Below are positions 1 to 7,399 of a stretch of DNA of 64,000 bases, in pieces. Every line of letters begins with the position of its first letter. Position 1 is the first letter of the stretch. This stretch comes from Neisseriaceae bacterium HSC-16F19. Lineage in GTDB: Bacteria; Pseudomonadota; Gammaproteobacteria; Burkholderiales; Neisseriaceae. A program made the translations under genes and the position numbers. The notes under the pieces are model-generated. The model had not been told where the DNA came from. It saw only the letters and a list, made by a program, of their open reading frames with translations, and did not search any database. The stretch covers positions 1 to 64,000 of the forward strand of contig NZ_JALJZY010000012.1 in NCBI RefSeq assembly GCF_024171525.1, given 5' to 3'.

Positions 1-61
1 CCCGACAACATACGACTATGGCAGCGGCTGGCAGCCCGTGTATGAGGAGGCCGCATCATGA
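1..61 (+). CDS. C-terminal end of an upstream phage gene (partial)
   Basis: An open frame starting at base 2 codes for about 19 residues ending YEEAAS and stops at TGA 59-61. The stop overlaps the next start as ATGA, the coupling typical of tightly packed phage tail genes. Too little is present to name the product. GAGGAGG inside its 3' end is the ribosome binding site of the next gene. Confidence 0.5.
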   Translation, partial: PTTYDYGSGWQPVYEEAAS

Positions 62-519
62 TGTATCTGGCGCTGTACAAAGGCCGCAAACGCGGCTGGA
101 AACCGCGCGATGTGCCGGCGCGCTTGGGCGATTGGCTCACCCGCACAGTGACCCGCGGGCCGTATTCCCATTGCGAGCTGGCCGTATCCCGCACGGACGG
201 GCAGTTTGACTGCTATACCGCCAGCGTGCGCGACGGCGGCGTGCGGCACAAAACCATGCCGCTGCCCGCCGACAAATGGGACTTGCTGCCCCTGTCCGAC
301 CATGCGGACTTGCAGCAGTCGCTGGCAAAGCTGTACGCGCAAACCCAAGGCCAGCCTTACGACTGGCCGGGCGCCGCAGGCTTCGTACTGCGGACACACC
401 ACCGAAAAGACAAGTGGTTTTGCAGCGAGTGGTGCGGTCAAGTGCTGGGGCTGCCTGAAAGCTGGCGCTTTTCGCCCAATGATTTGGCGGCCGTCGTCAA
501 ACGCGGCGGCCAAGTATGA
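58..519 (+). CDS. Phage permuted NlpC/P60-like (YiiX/YaeF-type) peptidase
   Basis: A 153-residue protein with two blocks that fit a circularly permuted papain-like fold: YSHCEL near residues 36-41, with the candidate catalytic histidine, and WFCSEW near residues 120-125, with the candidate catalytic cysteine. Such proteins occur in phage tail modules and may cut peptidoglycan or an amide bond. No signal peptide is visible. The start at 58 overlaps the previous stop; a second ATG at 61 is equally possible behind the GAGGAGG site. The fold call is inference from motifs; the substrate is unknown. Confidence 0.55.
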   Translation: MMYLALYKGRKRGWKPRDVPARLGDWLTRTVTRGPYSHCELAVSRTDGQFDCYTASVRDGGVRHKTMPLPADKWDLLPLSDHADLQQSLAKLYAQTQGQPYDWPGAAGFVLRTHHRKDKWFCSEWCGQVLGLPESWRFSPNDLAAVVKRGGQV

Positions 520-520
520 A

Positions 521-543
521 AAACCCCGCCGGATGGCGGGGCT
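521..543 (-). terminator. Hairpin terminator reading leftward
   Basis: CCCCGCC and GGCGGGG pair around a GGAT loop. On the minus strand the stem is followed by TTTTTC, so it fits an intrinsic terminator for leftward transcripts. On the plus strand there is no T run, so the peptidase transcript may read on toward com. Confidence 0.5.
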
Positions 544-684
544 TAACGGGGCAGTAAAAGACGGCGACGTGACCGGTGCGGGAACACCGACCACGCCGGC
601 CAAGCAGAACAGACCTGCGTTGACCCAAGGCCGTCACCCTCGAGGGCGGGCGGATTGTATCAGTAAACACAAGGATTCCGCATT

Positions 685-807
685 ATGTTGTACCGTGTAT
701 TGCGCTGCCAGTTTTGCAACCGCAAGCTGGCAGAAGCAAACGGCACTTTCGGTTTGTGTATCAAATGTCCGAAGTGCAAAAATATCAATCGTTTTACGTC
801 TGTTTAA
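685..807 (+). CDS. com: Com-like zinc-finger translational regulator
   Basis: A 40-residue protein with cysteines at 8, 11, 25, 28 and 31 (RCQFC and CIKCPKC), the short zinc-finger pattern of Mu Com. In Mu, Com binds the mom leader RNA and opens an inhibitory fold so that Mom is translated. AAGGA at 671-675 precedes the ATG at a good distance. It lies 41 bp before a 51-codon ORF that is itself coupled to the Mom-like fusion, so its target may be the start region at 831-858. The family call rests on size, cysteine pattern and position. Confidence 0.75.
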   Translation: MLYRVLRCQFCNRKLAEANGTFGLCIKCPKCKNINRFTSV

Positions 808-830
808 ATCCATAGAGCGCCACCGAGTGC

Positions 831-858
831 CTTTTGCAAAAGGTTTCTATGGATCCAT
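831..858 (+). promoter_or_regulatory. Palindromic translation start region (possible Com target)
   Basis: The 12-bp palindrome CTTTTGCAAAAG at 831-842 overlaps the Shine-Dalgarno bases AAAAGG, and the 10-bp palindrome ATGGATCCAT at 849-858 begins with the start codon. A third stem, ACCCG/CGGGT, follows near 879-895. In Mu, Com acts on hairpins around the mom start. Whether these bases fold that way is inference. Confidence 0.4.
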
Positions 859-1004
859 CCAAAAGCAAACGACCCGGTAAAAACGGGTTTGTCTACCGCC
901 AGCAATTCGGCGTTATCGTTCTCTGTAAAGACGAGCATCATCAGGCCAGCGTCTATGACTACCTGAAACAACAGGGCTATAAGCTCAAGGTGGTGACGGT
1001 ATGA
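849..1004 (+). CDS. Small protein coupled to the Mom-like fusion
   Basis: A 51-residue ORF, lysine rich at its start (MDPSKSKRPGK), with no family I recognise. AAAAGG at 838-843 is a suitable ribosome site. Its TGA overlaps the next start as ATGA at 1001-1004, so ribosomes probably pass directly from it to the fusion gene. It may be a leader that transmits Com control, or a real small subunit of the system. Confidence 0.6.
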   Translation: MDPSKSKRPGKNGFVYRQQFGVIVLCKDEHHQASVYDYLKQQGYKLKVVTV

Positions 1005-2131
1005 TGATCGATATTCACAACCGTTGCGCCGATTTTCAAAGTTACCGGTCGGCACGGGTCAAGTCGCTGTTCAATGTGGAGAGCGGTGCCGATTTCACTT
1101 TGCAAGCCGGGTTGCCGTTAACGGAGCAAACCTGGCAAATCGGGGTAGTGGTGGGGCCGTCCGGCTCGGGCAAGACCAGCATCGGCAAGGCCATTGGCAG
1201 TCTGTATGCACCGGCGTGGCCGCGCAATGCGCCGATTGTAGACGCCATTACTCCGGACGGCGGTTTCGATGATGTGACCGCGGCTTTGTCTTCGGTGGGC
1301 CTGGGCAGTGTGCCTACGTGGTTGCGGCCGTTTCAGGTATTGAGCAATGGCGAGCAATTCCGCGCCACTTTGGCCAGGCTGATTTGTGAGGCACCGGACA
1401 TGGCGGTGTTGGACGAGTTCAGTTCGGTGGTGGACCGCCAGATTGCCCAAGTGGGTGCCGCTGCCTTTGCCAAGGCATGGCGACGCCGCCAAGGCAAGCA
1501 GGTGGTGTTGCTGTCCTGTCATTACGACATTCTCGACTGGGTGCAACCGGACTGGGTATTCGATACCGAATCCGGCCGCTTCCAATGGGGGTGGCTTCGG
1601 CCACGGCCCCGCTACGAGTTGGAAATATACCCGTGCAAGCAAGCCGACTGGGCCTTGTTTGAGCCGCATCATTATTTAAAACTGCCGCCGATGATTGCGG
1701 CCACGCACTATATGGGTTTGATTAACGGCCAACCGGTGGCGCATATTGCATTCAGTACGCGTCCGGGTTTGGTGGAGGCACGTGCCTGCCGCTTGGTGGT
1801 GATGCCGGAATGGCAAGGCGCGGGTGTGGGGATGCGTTTTCTCAATGCGTGTTGCGAGATGTGGCTGCAAGGTCAAAACCGTTACGGTTTGCCTTTGCGT
1901 ACTTTGTTCCACACCAGTCATCCGGGCTTGGCCGCAGCCTTGAGACGTGACCGGCGCTGGACGCAGGTTTCGGCGGTATTGCATGGCGGCAACAAGGTGC
2001 GCAGTCGCAACAGCATTGAGCGCTGGGCGGCCGGGCATAAGGCCCACAAAGGCAAAGGTGCCGGATACGGCGGGCATTTCCGCGCGGTACAAGGTTTCCG
2101 TTATCTGGGAGACGAGTCATGCGGATTGTGA
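1001..2131 (+). CDS. ABC-ATPase / GNAT (Mom-like) fusion protein
   Basis: The 376-residue protein has two parts. Residues 45-180 form an ABC-type ATPase: Walker A GPSGSGKTS at 52-60, signature LSNGEQ at 114-119, Walker B MAVLDEF at 134-140 and an H-loop histidine at 174 (LSCHYD). Residues 215-370 look like a GNAT acyltransferase, with the acyl-CoA loop MPEWQGAGVGMRF at 268-280. Mu Mom is a GNAT-fold enzyme that turns adenine into N6-carbamoylmethyladenine in phage DNA. Position behind a Com-like gene at a Mu-type right end suggests a DNA-modifying role. The ATPase may sense or move along DNA, or power substrate activation. No membrane segment is seen, so a transporter is unlikely. It overlaps the next gene by 13 bp. 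Confidence 0.75.
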   Translation: MMIDIHNRCADFQSYRSARVKSLFNVESGADFTLQAGLPLTEQTWQIGVVVGPSGSGKTSIGKAIGSLYAPAWPRNAPIVDAITPDGGFDDVTAALSSVGLGSVPTWLRPFQVLSNGEQFRATLARLICEAPDMAVLDEFSSVVDRQIAQVGAAAFAKAWRRRQGKQVVLLSCHYDILDWVQPDWVFDTESGRFQWGWLRPRPRYELEIYPCKQADWALFEPHHYLKLPPMIAATHYMGLINGQPVAHIAFSTRPGLVEARACRLVVMPEWQGAGVGMRFLNACCEMWLQGQNRYGLPLRTLFHTSHPGLAAALRRDRRWTQVSAVLHGGNKVRSRNSIERWAAGHKAHKGKGAGYGGHFRAVQGFRYLGDESCGL

Positions 2132-2694
2132 TTATCGGCCAGAAATGGCTGGCCGCCGAGCTGTTGCATCAATGTGTGCGTCAAGGGCATCGGGTATTGG
2201 CGGTGTCTGCACCGGAGGGCGACAAGTTGGCTCATTCGGCGCAGCAGTATGCGGTGCCCAATCTGACTTTGGCCAACTTACCGGAGTGCGACATCATTCT
2301 GTGTGCCCACGCCCATGTGTTTATTCCCGCCACAGTACGGGATAAGGCACGGCATGGTGCTTACGGCTACCACCCGTCGTTATTGCCCCGTCACCGTGGC
2401 CGTGATGCCATTCGCTGGGCTATCCACATGCGTGAGCCGGTGACCGGCGGTACGGTGTACCGCATGGATGACGGTGCGGATACCGGAGATATTGCCGCGC
2501 AGGATTGGTGTCACATTGCCCCTGGTGATACGGCGGCAGAGCTGTGGCGGCGTGAATTGGCACCCATGGGCTTGCGCTTGTTTGGGTATTTGCTGGACGA
2601 CATCAAGCACGGCAGTTTGCGTCTAACGCCGCAACGCCCTGAGCTGGCGACATGGGAGCCTGCATTTTCTGCCAGCCCACTGTCGGCAGGATAA
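2119..2694 (+). CDS. Formyltransferase-like (GART/Fmt fold) protein of the Mom cassette
   Basis: The 191-residue protein has a Rossmann-like N-terminus (MRIVIIGQKW) and the formyltransferase core HPSLLPRHRG at 85-94 and DDGADTGDI at 117-125. H85 and D121 match the catalytic His and Asp of glycinamide ribonucleotide formyltransferase in spacing (36 residues), but the catalytic Asn two residues before the His is Gly83 here. GGAGA at 2108-2112 precedes the ATG, which lies inside the previous gene, so the two are co-translated. It may add or transfer a one-carbon group on the modified base or its precursor. Function is inferred from fold and neighbours only. Confidence 0.7.
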   Translation: MRIVIIGQKWLAAELLHQCVRQGHRVLAVSAPEGDKLAHSAQQYAVPNLTLANLPECDIILCAHAHVFIPATVRDKARHGAYGYHPSLLPRHRGRDAIRWAIHMREPVTGGTVYRMDDGADTGDIAAQDWCHIAPGDTAAELWRRELAPMGLRLFGYLLDDIKHGSLRLTPQRPELATWEPAFSASPLSAG

Positions 2695-2736
2695 AATTAA
2701 CCCCCGTTTAATGCACTTTTAAACGGGGGTTAATTT
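2694..2736 (+). terminator. Terminator of the prophage Mom cassette
   Basis: TTAACCCCCGTTTA and its inverted copy TAAACGGGGGTTAA form a 14-bp stem with a 9-base loop, directly behind the formyltransferase stop. T-rich bases follow. It closes the phage operon before the end repeats and could also block host transcription entering the prophage. Confidence 0.8.
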
Positions 2737-2737
2737 A

Positions 2738-2811
2738 GTGCAAAAGCTGGCGCAAGTTTTATAAATGGGTGGTGCAAAAGCTAGCGCAATTTAGTGCAAA
2801 AGCTAGCGCCG
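2738..2811. repeat. Three transposase-type end sites (R3, R2, R1) of the Mu-like prophage
   Basis: GTGCAAAAGCTGGCGCAA at 2738-2755, GTGCAAAAGCTAGCGCAA at 2772-2789 and GTGCAAAAGCTAGCGCCG at 2794-2811 are direct repeats. The start-to-start distances are 34 and 22 bp, like the R3-R2-R1 layout of the Mu right end. The outermost copy is followed by CGTTACA, giving the terminal CA at 2817-2818. Confidence 0.8.
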
Positions 2812-2921
2812 CGTTACATGATGATGCTTTGCTTCAACAGGCATAATACCAATCAATAATAACCTAACCGCGTTGTCTCGCCTTGCTGTACTACCCGTAC
2901 TGTCTTCGATTTGCCGCCTTG

Positions 2922-3107
2922 TTATACCAATTTAAAAATTAAATCTAAAGAAAAAGCTACCTGAAAATAGATTCTGCGACTTCGCTGTCGCTACGCGCAG
3001 AATGACGGATTGTTGTCATCCTGCGCGCAGTCGCAGGATCTTGCTCAAGATAATACGGTTTAGAAAACAATCCCATCCGTTTAGATTAATTTTTTGAATT
3101 GGTATAA
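2922..3107. mobile_element. MITE-like inverted-repeat unit next to the prophage
   Basis: TTATACCAATTTAAAAATTA at 2922-2941 is mirrored by the arm ending AATTGGTATAA at 3097-3107, giving arms near 28 bp with a few mismatches. Inside is one copy of the RS repeat (GATTCTGCGACT ... GGATCTTG). Just left of it, about 2865-2922, is a diverged Correia-like core containing GTACTACCCGTACTGTCTTC. No protein is encoded. The rest of 2819-3174 holds nothing else I can support. Confidence 0.55.
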
Positions 3108-3124
3108 TTCAGTGGTTAGGATGA

Positions 3125-3158
3125 AAAACCCCCTTTTCAGGCTGCCTGAAAAGGGGTT
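3125..3158 (-). terminator. mutL terminator built on uptake sequences
   Basis: AAACCCC and GGGGTTT arms enclose a TTTTCAGGCTGCCTGAAAA core. Read on the minus strand the hairpin ends in TTTTTC, placed 17 bp past the mutL stop. Confidence 0.8.
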
Positions 3159-3174
3159 TATTGCTTGAGGGCTG

Positions 3175-5073
3175 TCACTGTCCGCGCAAAAACAAGGCGT
3201 CCAAATCCTGCAAACGCAGCTTCACCCAAGTGGGGCGGCCGTGGTTGCATTGGTTGCCGCGTTCGGTTTGCTCCATATCGCGCAACAGGGCGTTCATTTC
3301 CGGCAGGGTCAGCTGGCGTCCGGCGCGCACCGAGCCGTGGCAGGCCATGGTGGCGAGCATGCGGTTTTCCAGTGCGGTCACGGCGTCGCTGTGGCCGGTG
3401 ACGGCCAGTTCGGCCAACATATGCCGCGCCAGGGCAACAATGTCGGCACGCAGCAGCATTTGCGGGATGGCGCGGATGGCCAGGGTGCTGTCGTTGAGCG
3501 GCGAGAGGTCGAGGCCGTAGGCCAAGAGGGTGTCGCGGTGTTCGGCAGCGGCGGCGATTTCTTCGTGGCTGGCGGCCAAGGTCTGCGGAATCAGCAGGGC
3601 TTGGCTCGCCAAATGGCCGTTTTCGGCGCGCTGGCGCTTCATTTTTTCGTAATTCACACGCTCGGCGGCGGCGTGCATATCAATCAGCAACAGGCTGTCT
3701 TCGCCTTGGGCGAGGATGTAAATGCCCAGCAGTTGGGCGATGGCATAGCCCAAGGGCGGCAGGTCGGGATTGCTGTCGGGTGTGCTTGCCGCCGGAGTGC
3801 TGTCGGGCAAATCGAGGCCGTGGCTGTGCTCCAGCGCCGCCAGTTCGCTGTCGATTTCGCGGGTATCGGGGTCGGGGCGGTAGAGTTGGGCATAGGTATC
3901 CAGCGCAGCGCGGCTTTCGCGCAGGTTCAGGCCGTGCTGCACCGGTGTGCGTGCGGGCTGGTAGGCGGCGGGGCGCATGCCGGACGTGCTGCTGCTGGAA
4001 GGCAGGCTGTGGCCGGACGGGATTTGGGCGGCCACGATTTCCTGCAACAGGCTGCCGGCCTGCGACACCGATTCGGTGGCGGCGGCATGGGTGGCGGCCA
4101 AGGCTTTGTCCAAGGTGTGAAACACCAGTTGGTGCACGGCCTGGCTGTGGCGGAAGCGCACCTCGGTCTTGCCCGGATGCACATTCACATCCACTTCCGC
4201 GGGCGGCATGTCCACAAACAGCACAAAGGCCGGTGTCACCGCTTGGTGCAATACATCGCGGTAGGCTTGTTTGGCCGCGTGCAGCAGCACTTTGTCGCGC
4301 ACAAAACGGCGGTTGACGAAGCAGTATTGCTGGTTGCTTTTGCCTTGGGCAAAGGTGGGTTTGCTGATAAAACCGTGTATGCGGGTGCTGCCGGGGCCGC
4401 TGTCTATGCTTAAACAGGCTGCCTGAAAATCCTCACCCAAAATCGCGGCCACGCGCTCGGCGGCGCTGTGTTGCGGCAGTTGCAGCACGCTTTTGCCATT
4501 GTGGCTCAAGGAAAAGGCAATGTGCGGATGCGCCAGCGCCAGCCGTTCCACCATGGTGCGGCAATGGGCGTATTCGGTGCCTTCGGATTTCAGAAACTTG
4601 CGCCGTGCCGGGGTGTTGAAAAACAGCTCCGCCACGTTCACCGAGGTGCCGGGCGCATGGCTGGCGGCGCGCACGGCGGAGAGTGTGCCGTCATCGGCGC
4701 TGATTTGGGCAGCATGTGCGTCTTCGGTGCGGCGGCTGGTGAGGGTAAGACGGCTCACCGAGGCAATGCTGGCCAGGCCCTCGCCGCGGAAACCCATGCT
4801 CGCCACCTGTTCCAAATCGTGCAGGCTGGCGATTTTGCTGGTGGCGTGGCGCGACAGTGCCAGCGGCAAATCATCGGCGGCCATGCCGTGGCCGTTGTCG
4901 CTAACGCGCAATAGCTTGATGCCGCCGCCTGCAAGTTCGATGCGGATGTCGTCTGCACCGGCATCGATGCTGTTTTCCACGATTTCTTTCAAGGCATTGG
5001 CCGGGCGTTCCACCACTTCGCCGGCGGCGATTTGGTTAATCAGGTGGTCGGGCAGAAGGGCAATTCGGGTCAT
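3175..5073 (-). CDS. mutL: DNA mismatch repair protein MutL
   Basis: The 632-residue protein carries the GHKL ATPase motifs: ENSIDAGA at 33-40, DNGHGM at 59-64 and GFRGEGL at 94-100. The C-terminal part has DMHAAAERVNYE, which fits the metal-binding endonuclease motif DQHA(X)2E(X)4E found in MutL of bacteria without MutH. MutL links MutS mismatch recognition to strand nicking and excision. The middle (about 330-440) is a low-conservation linker. It is the last gene of dedA-hypothetical-mutL on the minus strand, 26 bp after its neighbour, and ends before an uptake-sequence terminator. Confidence 0.97.
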   Translation of the reverse strand: MTRIALLPDHLINQIAAGEVVERPANALKEIVENSIDAGADDIRIELAGGGIKLLRVSDNGHGMAADDLPLALSRHATSKIASLHDLEQVASMGFRGEGLASIASVSRLTLTSRRTEDAHAAQISADDGTLSAVRAASHAPGTSVNVAELFFNTPARRKFLKSEGTEYAHCRTMVERLALAHPHIAFSLSHNGKSVLQLPQHSAAERVAAILGEDFQAACLSIDSGPGSTRIHGFISKPTFAQGKSNQQYCFVNRRFVRDKVLLHAAKQAYRDVLHQAVTPAFVLFVDMPPAEVDVNVHPGKTEVRFRHSQAVHQLVFHTLDKALAATHAAATESVSQAGSLLQEIVAAQIPSGHSLPSSSSTSGMRPAAYQPARTPVQHGLNLRESRAALDTYAQLYRPDPDTREIDSELAALEHSHGLDLPDSTPAASTPDSNPDLPPLGYAIAQLLGIYILAQGEDSLLLIDMHAAAERVNYEKMKRQRAENGHLASQALLIPQTLAASHEEIAAAAEHRDTLLAYGLDLSPLNDSTLAIRAIPQMLLRADIVALARHMLAELAVTGHSDAVTALENRMLATMACHGSVRAGRQLTLPEMNALLRDMEQTERGNQCNHGRPTWVKLRLQDLDALFLRGQ

Positions 5074-5099
5074 GGCCGGGTTTCAGAATAGGGGAGGGA

Positions 5100-5444
5100 T
5101 TAATGCAGCCGTTGCGGCGCTTCTTCGGGCGGATAGCAATGAAAAGTGCCGTACCAGATTTCGCCGGTGTCCAAGAGTGCCAGCAAATCGTCGTATTCAG
5201 GCTCGCCTTCGGCTTCCGGGTCTTTCATGTATTCGCCCAAATCCACGGTAAAGGCGGCTTCGAGGCTGTGGACGCGGTAATGGTTGTGCAAGAGGCTGCT
5301 TTCCGCTTCGTCGAGTGCGGCGCGGATGTCGGCGGCGGCCAGATAGACATTCACAAAAGCGCCGCCGCAATCGGCAGGCAGCGGGTCGTGCGGGCTTTTC
5401 ACCACTTCCACTTCCACGCAAAACAGGGTTTTGTCGGGCTGCAT
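5100..5444 (-). CDS. Conserved hypothetical protein between dedA and mutL
   Basis: A 114-residue acidic protein (MQPDKTLFCVEVEVV...) without a signal peptide or membrane segment. I do not recognise a domain. The start at 5444 lies 5 bp after the dedA stop and the gene ends 26 bp before mutL, so the three are probably one transcript. An extension to 5612 in the same frame would overlap dedA and is not needed. Confidence 0.7.
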   Translation of the reverse strand: MQPDKTLFCVEVEVVKSPHDPLPADCGGAFVNVYLAAADIRAALDEAESSLLHNHYRVHSLEAAFTVDLGEYMKDPEAEGEPEYDDLLALLDTGEIWYGTFHCYPPEEAPQRLH

Positions 5445-5449
5445 GATGT

Positions 5450-6103
5450 TCAAACCCCGCTTTGGGCGCGGTTCAGGCGCGCACGCACGATTTCCACCAC
5501 CATGGGCAGCACCGAGACCACAATAATGCCGATGACCACCAGGCCGAAATTGTTTTTCACCAGCGGCAATTCGCCGAAGAAATAACCGGCATAGGTGAGC
5601 GATACCACCCACAACACCGCGCCGATGACATTAAAGCGCAGGAAACGGCCGTAATCCATATGCCCCATGCCCGCCACAAACGGCGCAAAGGTACGCACGA
5701 TGGGCACGAAGCGCGCCAGGATAATGGTTTTGCCACCGTATTTGGCGTAGAAGGCGTGGGTTTTGTCCAAGTATTCGCGTTTGAAGATTTTGGAGTTAGG
5801 ATTGGCAAACAGTCGGTCGCCGAAATATTTGCCGATGGCAAAATTGACCGCATCGCCGATAATCGCCGCCGCCAGCAGCAGTGCCACCACCACATGCACA
5901 TTCATGCCGCCCAAGGCGGCAATGGCACCGGCGGCAAACAGCAGCGAATCGCCGGGCAGAAACGGCGTTACCACCAAGCCGGTTTCGCAAAACACAATCA
6001 GAAACAGGATGGCGTAAATCCACGCGTCGTATTGGCTGGTAAGGGCGGCCAGATGCTGGTCGATGTGGAGGATGAAGTCGATTAAAGAGCCGATAAATTC
6101 CAT
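5450..6103 (-). CDS. dedA: DedA family inner-membrane protein
   Basis: A 217-residue membrane protein of the DedA (VTT/SNARE-associated) family, close to E. coli DedA through [26 protein letters not shown] loops and the [10 protein letters not shown] region. Family members act in phospholipid flipping, membrane potential and envelope homeostasis. Start 6103 ([15 protein letters not shown]) aligns with E. coli DedA; an in-frame ATG at 6139 has the better Shine-Dalgarno (AGGG), so 12 more residues are possible. First gene of the dedA-hypothetical-mutL operon. Confidence 0.93.
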   Translation of the reverse strand: MEFIGSLIDFILHIDQHLAALTSQYDAWIYAILFLIVFCETGLVVTPFLPGDSLLFAAGAIAALGGMNVHVVVALLLAAAIIGDAVNFAIGKYFGDRLFANPNSKIFKREYLDKTHAFYAKYGGKTIILARFVPIVRTFAPFVAGMGHMDYGRFLRFNVIGAVLWVVSLTYAGYFFGELPLVKNNFGLVVIGIIVVSVLPMVVEIVRARLNRAQSGV

Positions 6104-6186
6104 AAAACGGGCAGGGCGGGGCGGAACAAAGGCGGCCATTTTACCCTAATTCGCAGTGCGCCGCCGCAATGACGACAGACAACAGA

Positions 6187-6215
6187 TTGACAATAAGTTC
6201 GGAAGTCCTTAAAAT
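6187..6215 (+). promoter_or_regulatory. rplM-rpsI promoter
   Basis: TTGACA at 6187-6192, 17 bp of spacing and TAAAAT at 6210-6215 give a near-consensus sigma-70 promoter. Transcription would start near 6222, leaving a leader of about 29 bases before rplM. It points away from dedA, whose promoter must lie in the same 147-bp gap. Confidence 0.75.
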
Positions 6216-6250
6216 TTACGGTTTCCGTATATTTATTTGGATTTATCCCC

Positions 6251-6679
6251 ATGAAAACCTTTTCAGCGAAACCCCATGAGGTGAAGCGCGAGTGGTTTGT
6301 CATCGACGCCCAAGACAAAGTTCTGGGCCGTGTGGCTGCCGAAATCGCCCGCCGCCTGCGTGGCAAGCACAAGCCTGAGTACACTCCCCACGTAGACACT
6401 GGCGATTACATCATCGTGATCAACGCCGACAAACTGCGTGTCACCGGCAACAAAGCCCTGGACAAAAAATACTACCGCCATTCCGGCTATCCGGGCGGTA
6501 TTTACGAGCGCAACTTCACCGAAATGCAGGAAAAATTCCCCGAGCGCGTTTTGGAAAAAGCCGTTAAAGGCATGCTGCCCAAAGGTCCTTTGGGTTATGC
6601 CATGATCAAAAAACTGAAAGTGTATGCCGGTGCAGAGCACGGCCACGCTGCCCAGCAACCCAAAGTTTTGGAAATCTAA
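6251..6679 (+). CDS. rplM: 50S ribosomal protein L13
   Basis: A 142-residue protein with the L13 signatures [20 protein letters not shown] at the start and YRHSGYPGG followed by [10 protein letters not shown]. Full length matches the family. It binds 23S rRNA early in 50S assembly, and in E. coli it represses its own operon. It precedes rpsI by 9 bp, the usual order, behind a strong promoter at 6187. Confidence 0.98.
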   Translation: MKTFSAKPHEVKREWFVIDAQDKVLGRVAAEIARRLRGKHKPEYTPHVDTGDYIIVINADKLRVTGNKALDKKYYRHSGYPGGIYERNFTEMQEKFPERVLEKAVKGMLPKGPLGYAMIKKLKVYAGAEHGHAAQQPKVLEI

Positions 6680-6688
6680 GGATCAGCT

Positions 6689-7081
6689 ATGAACGGTAAG
6701 TATTATTACGGCACCGGCCGCCGCAAAAGCTCTGTGGCCCGTGTGTTTATGCAAAAAGGCACCGGTCAGATCATCGTGAACGGCCGTCCGGTAGACGAAT
6801 TCTTCGGCCGCGAAACCGGCCGCATGGTGGTACGCCAACCCCTGGCCCTGACCGACAATCTGGAAGCCTTCGACATCAAAGTGAATGTGACCGGTGGTGG
6901 TGAAACCGGCCAATCCGGCGCCATCCGTCACGGCATCACCCGCGCCCTGATCGATTATGATGCCGCCCTGAAACCGGCCCTGTCTGCCGCAGGCTTCGTA
7001 ACCCGCGACGCACGTGAAGTCGAGCGTAAAAAAGCCGGTCTGCGCAAAGCCCGCCGCGCCAAACAGTTCTCCAAACGTTAA
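6689..7081 (+). CDS. rpsI: 30S ribosomal protein S9
   Basis: A 130-residue S9 protein: [14 protein letters not shown] at the start, [19 protein letters not shown] in the middle and a basic tail ending KQFSKR that reaches the P-site tRNA in known ribosomes. AAGGA at 6679-6683 is its ribosome site. Co-transcribed with rplM and closed by the terminator at 7102. Confidence 0.98.
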   Translation: MNGKYYYGTGRRKSSVARVFMQKGTGQIIVNGRPVDEFFGRETGRMVVRQPLALTDNLEAFDIKVNVTGGGETGQSGAIRHGITRALIDYDAALKPALSAAGFVTRDAREVERKKAGLRKARRAKQFSKR

Positions 7082-7101
7082 TTGGGCGCAACTGTTGCTG
7101 C

Positions 7102-7127
7102 AAAAAAGAGCCGTATGGCTCTTTTTT
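7102..7127 (+). terminator. rplM-rpsI terminator
   Basis: AAAAAAGAGCC and GGCTCTTTTTT make a perfect stem with a GTAT-type loop and a following T run, 20 bp past the rpsI stop. Confidence 0.9.
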
Positions 7128-7173
7128 GTTTTCAGGCAGCCTGTCCCGCTGTTAAAAACAGCATGGTGCCGGT

Positions 7174-7343
7174 GTAGGGGCGGATTTTATATCCGCCCGC
7201 CTGTAAAAATAACCGGCAACGAATGCGTGTATTCGGGCGGATGTAAAATCCGCCCCTACATTGCGCCGTTGCAGCCGTAGGTCGGGCATCCATGCCCGAC
7301 ACAATTTAAGAACGGGAACATGTCGGGCATGAATGCCCGACCT
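7174..7343. repeat. Two pairs of GTAGG-bounded palindromes
   Basis: The first pair (7174-7259) is GTAGGGGCGGATTTTATATC... facing ...ATGTAAAATCCGCCCCTAC. The second (7277-7343) is GTAGGTCGGGCATCCATGCC... facing ...GGGCATGAATGCCCGACC. Each unit is a palindrome and each pair forms a larger inverted repeat. Related units occur at 9308, 17607, 18222, 37555, 37827, 50026 and 50114. No gene is seen in 7082-7399. Confidence 0.8.
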
Positions 7344-7399
7344 GCTTATTTTTTGTTTTCAGGCAGCCTGAAAACCCCGCACAACACACGGAAACTTCC

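Larger units (their letters stand above)
1..2818 (+). mobile_element. Right end of a Mu-like transposable prophage (partial)
   Basis: The segment starts inside phage genes and ends with three copies of an 18-bp motif followed by ACA, which suits the TG...CA ends of Mu-type elements. A Com-like zinc-finger gene and a Mom-like GNAT gene just inside the right end repeat the right-end layout of phage Mu. The left end is outside the window, so length, transposase and target duplication cannot be checked. Position 2818 as the last phage base is inferred from the terminal CA. Confidence 0.8.

Noticed and set aside
1001..2131. ABC transporter ATPase
   Set aside because: The ATPase half lacks a permease partner and is fused to a GNAT domain in a phage right end, so transport is unlikely.
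3241..4413. 390-codon ORF antisense to mutL
   Set aside because: It mirrors mutL codons, has no domain and no ribosome site. Long antisense frames are expected in GC-rich genes; the same applies to frames opposite hscA, glcB, typA and dnaE.
7355..7375. Kingella-type uptake sequence AGGCAGCCTGAA
   Set aside because: It appears where two AGGCTGCCTGAA sites overlap head to head; isolated sites are nearly all the Simonsiella form.
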